DNA of 64,000 bases, from the NCBI RefSeq assembly GCF_018829635.1, contig NZ_JAHKKG010000007.1, positions 558,001-622,000 of the forward strand, given 5' to 3'. Both the position numbers and the translations under genes were made by a program. Numbering within the stretch: position 1 is the stretch's first letter; each line of letters starts with the position of its first letter. Under the pieces are notes generated by a model, which was not told the origin of the DNA, did not search any database, and saw only the letters and a program-made list of their open reading frames with translations. The DNA is from Paractinoplanes bogorensis (GTDB taxonomy: Bacteria; Actinomycetota; Actinomycetes; Mycobacteriales; Micromonosporaceae). Shown one piece after another: positions 56,830-64,000 of the stretch.

Positions 56830-56934
56830 TTTGTCGAGTTTCCCATCCCCCGGGAACCGGCCGTACGGTGAAGCGTTGCCGAACATCGTTCGCGGGGTCA
56901 CACCGGCGGCGCGCGGACTGATAGACCGAGGTGC

Positions 56935-58539
56935 ATGACTGCCTCATCGAGCGGGACCAATGCGGTCGACCGCCGCACGGTTCTGCTTCTCGCCGGCGCC
57001 GGAGCGGTGGCCGCCGCGGCCGCCCCGAGTCCCGCACGCGCCGCCGCTGCCACCGTCTTCCAGCACGGCCTGGCCTCGGGCGACCCGACCCCGGGCGGCG
57101 TCCTGCTCTGGACCCGCGTCACCACCGGGAGCACCGGAGCAGCGGACGTCGGCTGGCAGGTCGCGGCCGACGCCGGCTTCACCTCCGTCCTGCAGACCGG
57201 GACGTTCACCACCGGCCCCGAGCGCGACTACACGGTCAAGGTCGACATCGCCGGGCTCGCCGCCGGCACCACCTACTGGTACCGCTTCGGCTACGCGGGC
57301 GAATGGTCCCCGGTCGGGCGGACGATGACCGCGCCGGCCCCCACCGACGCCATCACCCGGCTCAAGATGGGGGTCGTGAGCTGCGCGAACTGGGAGGCCG
57401 GCTACTTCTCGGCCTACCGCCACCTGGCCGCGCGGGGCGACCTCAACCTGGTCGTGCACCTCGGCGACTACCTGTACGAGTACGGCTCGGGCGAGTTCGA
57501 CGCCGGCGGCAAGGTCGTGCGGGCCACCAGGCCGGCCCACGAGACGCTCACGCTGGCCGACTACCGGACCCGCCACGCGCAGTACAAGACCGACCCCGAC
57601 CTGCAGGCCCTGCACGCCTCGGTGCCGTGGATCATCACGTGGGACGACCACGAGGTGGCCAACGACATGTGGAGCGGCGGCGCCGAGAACCACACGCCGG
57701 GCACCGAGGGCGGCTTCGCGGCGCGGGTGGCAGCGGCCCGGCAGGCGTACGCGGAATGGATGCCCGTCCGGCTCGCCGAGGACGGGCACATCTACCGCCG
57801 GCTGCGCTACGGCACCCTGCTCGAGCTGTCGATGCTCGACCTGCGCACCTACCGCTCGGAGCAGGCGAGCGGCACGGCCGTCGACGACCCCGGCCGTACG
57901 ATCACCGGCGCCGCCCAGATGTCGTGGCTGCTCGACGGCCTGACCGGCTCGAACTCGGCCTGGAAGCTGGTCGGCAACCCGGTGATGATCTCCCGGCTCG
58001 ACGTCGGCGCGCTGCCGGCCTGGCTGCTCGGCCCGCTCGGCGAGCTGATCGGCGTGCCGCAGAACGGGCTCGTGCTCAACGGCGACCAGTGGGACGGCTA
58101 CAACGCCGACCGCGGAAAGCTGGTCGACGTCCTGCTGAGAAACAAGATCAAGGATGTCGTCTTCCTGACCGGCGACATCCACACGAGCTGGGCCAACGAG
58201 CTGACGACCAAGGCCACCGGTACGTCGAGCCCGGCCGCCGCCGAGTTCGTGGTGCCCTCGGTGACCAGCGACAACGTCAACGACTTCCTCGGTACGAGCC
58301 CGGGCGGCCCGCTCAGCCTACTCGCCGGTTCGCTCATCCGGGGCACCAACCCGCACGTCAAGTGGGTCGAGACCGACGGGCACGGTTTCGGCGTGCTCGA
58401 GGTGACCTCGGCCCGCTGCCGCATGGACTGGTATCACCTGGCCGACCGCACCAAGCGCGACAGCACCGCCAAGTGGGTGCAGGGCTGGTCGGTCGGCCGG
58501 GGTTCTTCGAAGATCCGAAAGGAGCCGGCCCCGTCATGA
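56935..58539 (+). CDS. PhoD-type alkaline phosphatase/phosphodiesterase
   Basis: 534 aa exported through Tat: DRRTVLLLAGAGAVAAAAA is a twin-arginine signal. The PhoD metallophosphatase motifs are present: MGVVSCANWEAGYF, HLGDYLYEYGSGEF, WDDHEVANDMW and FLTGDIHTSW, which supply Ca/Fe ligands. It would release phosphate from organic phosphoesters outside the cell. It overlaps the next gene by ATGA, so the two form a phosphate-scavenging pair. No convincing PHO box was found upstream. Confidence 0.93.
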   Translation: MTASSSGTNAVDRRTVLLLAGAGAVAAAAAPSPARAAAATVFQHGLASGDPTPGGVLLWTRVTTGSTGAADVGWQVAADAGFTSVLQTGTFTTGPERDYTVKVDIAGLAAGTTYWYRFGYAGEWSPVGRTMTAPAPTDAITRLKMGVVSCANWEAGYFSAYRHLAARGDLNLVVHLGDYLYEYGSGEFDAGGKVVRATRPAHETLTLADYRTRHAQYKTDPDLQALHASVPWIITWDDHEVANDMWSGGAENHTPGTEGGFAARVAAARQAYAEWMPVRLAEDGHIYRRLRYGTLLELSMLDLRTYRSEQASGTAVDDPGRTITGAAQMSWLLDGLTGSNSAWKLVGNPVMISRLDVGALPAWLLGPLGELIGVPQNGLVLNGDQWDGYNADRGKLVDVLLRNKIKDVVFLTGDIHTSWANELTTKATGTSSPAAAEFVVPSVTSDNVNDFLGTSPGGPLSLLAGSLIRGTNPHVKWVETDGHGFGVLEVTSARCRMDWYHLADRTKRDSTAKWVQGWSVGRGSSKIRKEPAPS

Positions 58540-59597
58540 ATCGTCTCGCCGTTCTCAGTCTGCTCGTCTCCGCGGCCGTCGTGCCCGTCGGCGCGGCCGC
58601 ACAAGCCGCTCCGGCGTCGAACTCCGCCGGCGCGACGCGAGGGGCCGCGGGCAACTGCGCTCCCGGTGTCTCCGCCGTCTCGTTCAGCGACGCGCTCGAC
58701 AAGGTCGTCCGCGACGGCGTGACCGTCGGTGGCCTGTCCAGCCTGGCCTGGGACAAGCGCACCCGCTCGTGGGCATCGACGGTCGACAACCGCGGCACCG
58801 AGCCCGCCCGCATCTGGTTCTTCCGCGATCCGGCGAACCCGAAGCTGATCGGCGACCCGCTCATCCTGCGCAAGCCCGACGGTTCCCCGTACGACGGTGT
58901 CACCGCCGACGACGAAGGTCTGGTCGTTCTCGCGAACGGCGATTTCGTGGTCAGTTCCGAGGTCGAGCCGGCCATCCGGATCTTCGGCCGGGACGGGGTC
59001 GAGAAGGCGTCACTGCCGGTACCCGCCCGCTTTGTCGCGGAAAAGACAGTCAACGCCACGCTCGAAGGCCTGACCATCATGCCGGACGGGAACCGGATCA
59101 TCGCGGCCATGGAGGGCGCGCTGTCGGGGGACACGGATGCGGCCCTGCACCGCTTCCTGGTCTACGAGCGCCGCCACAACCAGTGGAAGCTGTCGAAGCA
59201 AATCGCCTACCGCACCGAGCCGGGGCTGCGCGTCCCGGAAGTGACCGCGTACGGGAAAAACTCTCTTCTGGTCATGGAGGCCAGCTTCACCGCAGGCGTC
59301 GGCAACACTGTGAAGCTGTACGCCGTCCCGACGATCAAGCACGCGCCGGACGTAAGTCAGGTCGCCGATCTGGCCACCCTGCCGCCGCGCGCGGTGCCGG
59401 CCAAGAAGCTGGTCGTCGACCTAGTCAACTGCCCGACCCTGGGTGCGACGGCCAAGCAGCCGCAGCCCAATCCTCTGCTCGACAACTACGAGGCGATGGC
59501 CCTCGACGGCAACCGGCTGCACATCCTGAGCGACGACAACTTCGGCGCCACCCAGATCACCCGCCTGCTCACTCTCAAGGTCAAACTGCCTTCCTGA
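58536..59597 (+). CDS. Secreted esterase-like/phytase-like beta-propeller protein
   Basis: 353 aa with a Sec signal peptide (LAVLSLLVSAAVVPVGAAAQ). The mature part matches the esterase-like/phytase-like family (PF13449 type): GGLSSLAWDKRTRSWAS, VTADDEGLVVLANGDFVVSSE, ATLEGLTIMPDGN and DNYEAMALDGNRLHILSDDN. It is coupled to PhoD. A role in extracellular phosphoester metabolism is inferred from the pairing; biochemical activity in this family is poorly proven. Confidence 0.85.
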   Translation: MNRLAVLSLLVSAAVVPVGAAAQAAPASNSAGATRGAAGNCAPGVSAVSFSDALDKVVRDGVTVGGLSSLAWDKRTRSWASTVDNRGTEPARIWFFRDPANPKLIGDPLILRKPDGSPYDGVTADDEGLVVLANGDFVVSSEVEPAIRIFGRDGVEKASLPVPARFVAEKTVNATLEGLTIMPDGNRIIAAMEGALSGDTDAALHRFLVYERRHNQWKLSKQIAYRTEPGLRVPEVTAYGKNSLLVMEASFTAGVGNTVKLYAVPTIKHAPDVSQVADLATLPPRAVPAKKLVVDLVNCPTLGATAKQPQPNPLLDNYEAMALDGNRLHILSDDNFGATQITRLLTLKVKLPS

Positions 59598-59612
59598 TTT
59601 CCCCGTACGCAC

Positions 59613-59642
59613 CGGCGCCGTCCTCGCTCGAGGGCGGCGCCG
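59613..59642 (+). terminator. GC-rich stem-loop terminator
   Basis: CGGCGCCGTCCTC-gctc-GAGGGCGGCGCCG forms a 13-bp stem with one T-G wobble, 16 nt after the phytase-like gene. There is no T-run, which is common for actinobacterial terminators. Confidence 0.6.
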
Positions 59643-59700
59643 TTCGCTGCGTCACAATCGACAGCGGAGATCGCGATCGCGGGGCGGGAGGCGTAGTGTA

Positions 59701-59713
59701 CGAAACGGTTTCG
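59701..59713. promoter_or_regulatory. TetR-type operator CGAAAC-G-GTTTCG
   Basis: A near-perfect dyad 32 nt before the TetR gene start, within an AT-richer patch that also contains a second TTTCG. Autoregulation by the adjacent TetR protein is likely. Confidence 0.55.
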
Positions 59714-59744
59714 TTTCGCAAAGGTTTGACGACGGGGGCCGACC

Positions 59745-60344
59745 ATGGCTGAGCAGGCGCGAACCGCCTCGCCGGCCGGGCGCTCCCGGCGACTCGACGG
59801 CGAGCGTGAGCAGGCGATCCTGCGCGCCGCCTACGAGTTGCTGAGTGAGACGGGCTATCAGGGCCTGCGGGTGGACGCGGTGGCCGCCCGGGCCCAGGCC
59901 AGCAAGGCGACCCTCTACCGGCACTGGCCGACCAAGGCCGACCTGGTGATCGACGCCGTGCGGGCGTGCAAGGCGGCCGACGCGCCGTTGCCCGACACCG
60001 GATCGCTCCGCGGCGACCTGGTGGCCTGGTTCGACGACATGGCCTGCATGATCCGGAGCGAGGAGGGGCCTCTCCTCGCCGGCCTGTTCATGGCCCTGCA
60101 CACCGACCCCGACCTGGCCGCGCATCTGCGTCAGATGCGTGAGTCGAAGGCCCCGCTCGCGGAAGCCATCTGCGCGCGCGCCGAGGCCCGTGGTGAGCTG
60201 CGCCCCGGCTACGACGCCGGGCTGATCGAGGAAATCGTCCCGGCCATGGTCTTCATGCGCGGGTTCGCCCTGGGCGAGCCGGTCGACCAGGCCTTCCTCG
60301 ACCACCTGGTCGACGACATCATCCTGCCCCTGCTCGAGCGCTGA
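59745..60344 (+). CDS. TetR/AcrR-family regulator of an efflux pump
   Basis: 199 aa. The HTH spans residues about 20-65 (REQAILRAAYELLSETGYQG, AVAARAQASKATLYRHWPTK). The C-terminal ligand domain belongs to the TetR_C_11-like branch. It lies 96 nt upstream of the DHA2 transporter gene in the same direction, so it probably represses itself and the pump until a drug or metabolite binds. Confidence 0.9.
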   Translation: MAEQARTASPAGRSRRLDGEREQAILRAAYELLSETGYQGLRVDAVAARAQASKATLYRHWPTKADLVIDAVRACKAADAPLPDTGSLRGDLVAWFDDMACMIRSEEGPLLAGLFMALHTDPDLAAHLRQMRESKAPLAEAICARAEARGELRPGYDAGLIEEIVPAMVFMRGFALGEPVDQAFLDHLVDDIILPLLER

Positions 60345-60440
60345 CCCCGTCGGTTCTTACTGCATCCCGCCCGCTTCCGCTTTCCAGCACCCGTGTCGCT
60401 GACACCGGTGGATCTCCGCATGCCCTTTGGGGGACCTCTC

Positions 60441-61928
60441 ATGTCCGTATCGACTCCTGACGCCGCCGTTCCGCCGGATATTTCGCCCAAGTCGCGAAAC
60501 CGGTGGCTGGCCCTGGCCGTCATCGCCGTCTCCCAGCTGCTGATCGTGCTCGACGCCACGATCGTCAACATCGCCCTGCCCACCGCCCAGGTCGCGCTGC
60601 ACATCAGCGACGCCGACCGGCAGTGGATGATCACCGCCTACACCCTCGCCTTCGGCGGCCTGCTGCTGCTCGGCGGCCGGATCGCCGACTACACCGGGCG
60701 CAAGCGGGCCTTCATCATCGGCCTGCTCGGCTTCGCCGCCGCCTCCGGACTGGGCGGCCTGGCCACCAACGCCGAGACGCTGTTCGCCGCCCGCGCCCTG
60801 CAGGGTGCCTTCGGCGCGCTCATGGCCCCGGCCGCGTTGTCGCTGCTCACGGTCACCTTCACCGAGGCCCGGGAGCGGGCCCGGGCGTTCGGCGTCTACG
60901 GCGCCATCGCCGGTGGTGGCGGCGCCGTCGGCCTGCTGCTGGGCGGGCTGCTGACCGAGTACGCCTCCTGGCGCTGGACCCTGCTGGTCAGCGCGCCCAT
61001 CGCGATCGTCGCCGCGCTGGCCGCCGTCCGCTTCGTCGGCGAGAGCCGGGCCGAGGGCAACACCCGCTACGACCTGCCCGGTGCCTTCACCTCGACCGCC
61101 GGCCTGGTCGCCCTCGTGTACGGCTTCACCAAGGCCAGCGAGGACGGCTGGAGCTCGCCCGTCACCGTCGCCTGGCTGATCGCGGCCGTGCTGCTGCTCG
61201 TCTCGTTCGTGGTGATCGAACTGCGCAGCTCGCACCCGCTGCTGCCGATGCGGGTCATCCTCGACCGCAACCGCGGCGGCGCCTACATCGCGGCGCTGCT
61301 GATCGGGTCCGGCCTGTTCGGCATGTTCCTGTTCCTGACGTTCTACCTGCAGCTCACCCTGGGCTACTCGGCCCTGATGACCGGCGTCGCGTTCCTGCCG
61401 TTCACGTTCGGCATCATCGCCGGCGCCGGGTTCTCGGCCCAGCTGCAGACCCGGATCGGCCCGCGCATCCTGATGACCGGTGGTCTGCTGCTGGCCGCGA
61501 TCGGCATGGTGATGCTGACCCGGATCGGCGTGGACACCGGATTCTGGACCCACGTCTTCCCGGCCGAGCTGGTGCTCAGCTTCGGCATGGGCGTCACCTT
61601 CGGACCGATGTCCAACACCGCCCTGGTCGGGGTGGCCGGTCACGACGCCGGCGTGGCCAGCGCGATGATCAACACGACGCAGCAGATCGGTGGTTCGCTC
61701 GGCACGGCTCTGCTCAACACCATCTTCACCTCGGCCGTGGCCGGCTACCTGGTCGACCACCGTGCCGACGCGGCCAACCCGGACTTCCAGGCGGTCGCGA
61801 CGGTGCACAGCTACACGGTGGCCTTCTGGGTCAGCGCGGCGTTGATCGGTCTGGCCGCGCTGACCTCGTTCGTCCTGGTCCGCGCGGACCGCTCGGACGC
61901 GCCCAGCGGTATGCCGGTCGCCGTCTGA
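60441..61928 (+). CDS. MFS drug transporter, DHA2 (EmrB/QacA) family
   Basis: 495-aa integral membrane protein with 14 predicted helices. The N-terminal SQLLIVLDATIVNIALPTAQ is the DHA2 motif D1 region, ITAYTLAFGGLLLLGGRIAD and YTGRKRAFIIGLLGFA are motif A, and GVYGAIAGGGGAVGLLLGG is motif C. It is a proton-coupled exporter. The ATG at 60441 is preferred over a GTG at 60393 because GGGGGACCTCTC lies before it. Probably controlled by the upstream TetR. Confidence 0.92.
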   Translation: MSVSTPDAAVPPDISPKSRNRWLALAVIAVSQLLIVLDATIVNIALPTAQVALHISDADRQWMITAYTLAFGGLLLLGGRIADYTGRKRAFIIGLLGFAAASGLGGLATNAETLFAARALQGAFGALMAPAALSLLTVTFTEARERARAFGVYGAIAGGGGAVGLLLGGLLTEYASWRWTLLVSAPIAIVAALAAVRFVGESRAEGNTRYDLPGAFTSTAGLVALVYGFTKASEDGWSSPVTVAWLIAAVLLLVSFVVIELRSSHPLLPMRVILDRNRGGAYIAALLIGSGLFGMFLFLTFYLQLTLGYSALMTGVAFLPFTFGIIAGAGFSAQLQTRIGPRILMTGGLLLAAIGMVMLTRIGVDTGFWTHVFPAELVLSFGMGVTFGPMSNTALVGVAGHDAGVASAMINTTQQIGGSLGTALLNTIFTSAVAGYLVDHRADAANPDFQAVATVHSYTVAFWVSAALIGLAALTSFVLVRADRSDAPSGMPVAV

Positions 61929-61950
61929 CGTCAGCGCGGAGGCGCCGGCG

Positions 61951-62868
61951 TCAGAGCAGCGCCTGAGCCGTCTCCACGATGGTGGTCTCGGCGTCGCGGG
62001 GTTTCCAGTCGAGTCGCTTCGCCCGGTCGTTGTGAATGACCGGGCGGGGCGGCTCGTCGCCGGGCGCCTCGGTCGTCGGGGGAGTGGTGAGCCCGAGCCG
62101 GCGCCGCAGGATCTCCGCCACTTCGAGGAAGCTCCAGGTGGAACCGTCCGAGACGGCCAGGAACCGGTGGCCGGCCGCATCCGGCGCGGCCATCGCCCGT
62201 ACGTGCAGATCGGCTACGTCGCGGACGTCGGCGATGCCGAACCGTTGCCGCGGCGCGACGGTCATCGTGCCGTCGAGCATCGCGCCGATCAGACTCATCG
62301 ACGAGCCCCGGTCGGCGGTCAGTGGCGGCCCGAAGATCGCGGTCGGGTTGACGACGACCAGCTCGGTGCTGCCCTTGTCGAGGTCCCAGGCGGCGCGCTC
62401 GGCGATCGTCTTGGACCGGGGATAGGGCGCCAGGCCGGGCGTGTCCGGATCGGTCCAGTCGTCTTCGGTGAATTCCCGCACGGGTTTGGGGGAGTAGCCG
62501 ACGGCCGCGAACGACGAGGTCAGCACGACCCGCCGCGCGCCGGCGTCGCGGGCCGCCCGCAGCACCCGCAGCGTGCCCTCGCGGGCGGGCACGATCAGGT
62601 CGTCCGGGTTCTCGGGTTGGGTCACCGGGATCGGCGAGGCCACGTGGTGCACCTCGGCGCAGCCGTCCACGGCGGCGGCCCACCCGTCGTCCGACATCAG
62701 GTCGGCGACCACCACCTCGAGCGGCCCGGGTCCGACGGCCGCACGCAGGGCGGCCTCGCGGGACCGGGAGCGAACTGTGGTGCGTACGGGCTGATCGTCT
62801 CGCAGCAGCCGGGCGATCAGGTGACTGGCCAGATAGCCGGAACCGCCGGTGACCAGGGTCGTGTTCAT
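61951..62868 (-). CDS. NAD(P)-dependent extended SDR (dihydroflavonol-reductase-like)
   Basis: 305 aa. LVTGGSGYLASHLIARLL is the Rossmann loop (about residues 5-22), HVASPIPV follows the fourth strand, and the catalytic YPRSK (YxxxK) is present with the serine in VLTSSFAAVGYS. It resembles dihydroflavonol-4-reductase-like and aldehyde reductase enzymes; the substrate is unknown. The ATG at 62868 overlaps the MerR stop by ATGA, so the two are co-expressed. Confidence 0.9.
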   Translation of the reverse strand: MNTTLVTGGSGYLASHLIARLLRDDQPVRTTVRSRSREAALRAAVGPGPLEVVVADLMSDDGWAAAVDGCAEVHHVASPIPVTQPENPDDLIVPAREGTLRVLRAARDAGARRVVLTSSFAAVGYSPKPVREFTEDDWTDPDTPGLAPYPRSKTIAERAAWDLDKGSTELVVVNPTAIFGPPLTADRGSSMSLIGAMLDGTMTVAPRQRFGIADVRDVADLHVRAMAAPDAAGHRFLAVSDGSTWSFLEVAEILRRRLGLTTPPTTEAPGDEPPRPVIHNDRAKRLDWKPRDAETTIVETAQALL

Positions 62869-63308
62869 CGTGTCATCACTCCCATGCGGGCGATCGTTTC
62901 GGGCATCCGGCGGGACAGGTCGTCCACGGCGGCCGCGTCACCGCGGTGCCGGGCGTCCCACAGCGCCGCCTTGTCGCGCAGGTAGCCGAGCCGGGCCTGC
63001 TGGGCGGCGATCTCGGCCTCGATCCGCTCGGCGTGCCGCAGCAGCAGGTCGCGCTGCTCGGCCGCGGCGGGCAGCCCGACCGCGCGGTTGGCCAGATAGG
63101 TGCGCATCTCCTCGATGCCGACGCCGACGGCGCGCAGGCAGCTCAGCACCTCGAGGGTGTCGATGTCGCCGGGGCCGTAGCGGCGGTGGCCGCTGTGCTC
63201 GTCGCGGCTGATCGGGCCGATCAGCCCGACGTCCTCGTAGTAGCGCAGCGTGGGCTCGCTCAGCCCGCTGTGCCGCGCCGCGTCCTGGATGGTGAACGTT
63301 GGTGCCAT
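62865..63308 (-). CDS. MerR-family regulator
   Basis: 147 aa. The winged HTH is FTIQDAARHSGLSEPTLRYY and GLIGPISRDEHSGHRRYGP (residues about 5-45), followed by a long coiled coil (IEEMRTYLANR to LRDKAAL). No metal-binding cysteine pattern is seen, so it likely senses an organic ligand. It is transcribed with the reductase gene from a promoter containing a palindrome in a MerR-type 19-nt spacer. Confidence 0.92.
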   Translation of the reverse strand: MAPTFTIQDAARHSGLSEPTLRYYEDVGLIGPISRDEHSGHRRYGPGDIDTLEVLSCLRAVGVGIEEMRTYLANRAVGLPAAAEQRDLLLRHAERIEAEIAAQQARLGYLRDKAALWDARHRGDAAAVDDLSRRMPETIARMGVMTR

Positions 63309-63314
63309 GCGTCC

Positions 63315-63345
63315 AGCGAACCAGGGTTCAAGCGCTTGAGGTCAA
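63315..63345 (-). promoter_or_regulatory. MerR-type promoter with 19-nt spacer
   Basis: On the minus strand TTGACC (63345-63340) and the weak -10 TTCGCT (63320-63315) are 19 nt apart, the over-long spacer typical of MerR-activated promoters. The perfect palindrome TCAAGCGCTTGA (63328-63339) lies inside it and resembles SoxR-type sites. It overlaps the end of the kinase gene. The -10 ends only 7 nt before the MerR start codon. Confidence 0.55.
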
Positions 63346-64000
63346 GACGCCGGGAGGCGGACCACGACTTTGGTGCCGGCCTGCTCCTGCGAGGCCAGCG
63401 TGATCGTGCCCCGATGCCGCTCGACCACGACCCGGCTCAGGGCCAGGCCGAGGCCGGCGCCCGGGATGCCGGTGTGCCGGGCGTTGCCGCCGCGATACAG
63501 GCGCCGGAAGAGGCGGGCCTGCTCGGTCGGTGCCACGCCCATGCCGGAGTCGGCGACCGTCAGCACCGCCACCTCGCCGTGCTCGTCGGCCAGCGACACG
63601 GTCACCGTCGAGTCGGGGCGGCTGAACTTCACCGCGTTGCCGAGCAGCGCGTCCACCACCTGGCGCAGCCGTTCGGCGTCGCCCGGCACGACCAGGCTGC
63701 CGGGCAGGGTGGACTGCACGGTGATCCGCCGGCTCTCGGCGCTCGGGGCCAGCGCGACCAGCGCCTCCTCGACCACCTCGGCCAGGTCGACCGGCCGGAT
63801 GATGAGCTGGGCGTGTCCCGATTCCAGGGCGGCCAGGTCGAGCAGTTTCTCGACCAGGTCGCGGAGCCGGGCGTTGTTGCGCTGGACGACCGAGAGCAGC
63901 TCGCGCACCTCACCCAGCGAGGCGTCGTCGGGCGACTCGGCGATCAGGTCCACGTACGCCCCGATCGAGGTCAGCGGCGTGCGCAGCTCGTGCCCGACCA
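63342..64000 (-). CDS. Sensor histidine kinase, C-terminal part
   Basis: The frame is open to the window end, so the sensor part is missing; about 219 residues are visible. The dimerisation H-box is VGHELRTPLTSI with the phospho-accepting His, followed by the HATPase domain: N-box LLGNAVKFS, G1 VADSGMGVA, F-box LFRRLYRGG and G2 GAGLGLALSRVV. A classical HisKA kinase. Its response regulator must lie elsewhere or beyond the window. Confidence 0.92.
   Translation of the reverse strand, partial: VGHELRTPLTSIGAYVDLIAESPDDASLGEVRELLSVVQRNNARLRDLVEKLLDLAALESGHAQLIIRPVDLAEVVEEALVALAPSAESRRITVQSTLPGSLVVPGDAERLRQVVDALLGNAVKFSRPDSTVTVSLADEHGEVAVLTVADSGMGVAPTEQARLFRRLYRGGNARHTGIPGAGLGLALSRVVVERHRGTITLASQEQAGTKVVVRLPAS

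Noticed and set aside
56895-56920. PHO box before PhoD
   Set aside because: GTTCGCGGGGTCACACC only loosely resembles repeated GTTCACC units and lacks the 11-nt periodicity.
60357-62180. A 607-codon open frame antisense to the DHA2 transporter
   Set aside because: Low-complexity Gln/Gly/Asp-rich translation, an antisense artefact of membrane-protein codons.

Overview
The window is 64 kb of very GC-rich chromosomal DNA with strong third-position GC bias, frequent GTG starts, many ATGA/GTGA start-stop overlaps and actinobacterial gene families (SigE-type ECF factor, MmyB-like HTH regulator, argCJBDFR order, malEFG without a linked ATPase). This points to a filamentous actinomycete. Micromonosporaceae, possibly Actinoplanes, is my best guess, but nothing seen proves the genus. 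No rRNA, tRNA, CRISPR array, intact IS or prophage was recognised.

Layout. 1-2522: an SDR oxidoreductase cut by the window edge, a divergent HTH regulator, and a compact three-gene operon of unknown small proteins. 2984-10055: arginine operon argC-J-B-D-F-R-H, tightly overlapped, preceded by an ARG-box-like dyad; argG is absent and a 14-codon mini-ORF bridges argJ and argB. 10056-15018: SigE-type ECF sigma factor with a membrane partner, an FUSC-like membrane protein, a LuxR-type response regulator with a structured leader, and a VanZ-like protein ending inside a 167-bp inverted-repeat element.

15132-39218: an exopolysaccharide (EPS) locus in two blocks. The left block has a GT4 glycosyltransferase, a nucleotide-sugar 4,6-dehydratase, a nucleotide-sugar dehydrogenase, a priming sugar transferase and a PLP enzyme. 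The right block is a 10-gene minus-strand operon: deacetylase, DegT aminotransferase, GT4, Wzc/Wzz-like protein with a repeat tail, Wzx flippase, Wzy polymerase, lipoprotein, FemAB-like, FAD monooxygenase, FemAB-like; it diverges from a third FemAB-like gene. A shared 50-bp element lies in both divergent promoter regions of the locus. Between the blocks is a 3.7-kb stretch of tandem repeats and unrelated small genes.

39257-41140: an XRE / ImmA-IrrE protease / PIN-nuclease operon whose PIN gene is frameshifted, with a clear operator dyad. 41258-53404: a maltodextrin regulon: LacI-type repressor, MalE, MalF and MalG-like transporter, cytoplasmic GH13 enzyme, and a 1783-residue secreted protein carrying both an alpha-amylase and a pullulanase domain. 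Secreted enzymes cut starch or pullulan, the transporter imports the products, and the cytoplasmic GH13 hydrolyses them.

53401-64000: a membrane GGDEF-EAL c-di-GMP protein, a TauE/SafE exporter beside an operator-like dyad, a PhoD phosphatase coupled to a phytase-like protein, a TetR regulator with a DHA2 efflux pump, a MerR regulator coupled to an SDR reductase, and a histidine kinase cut by the right edge.
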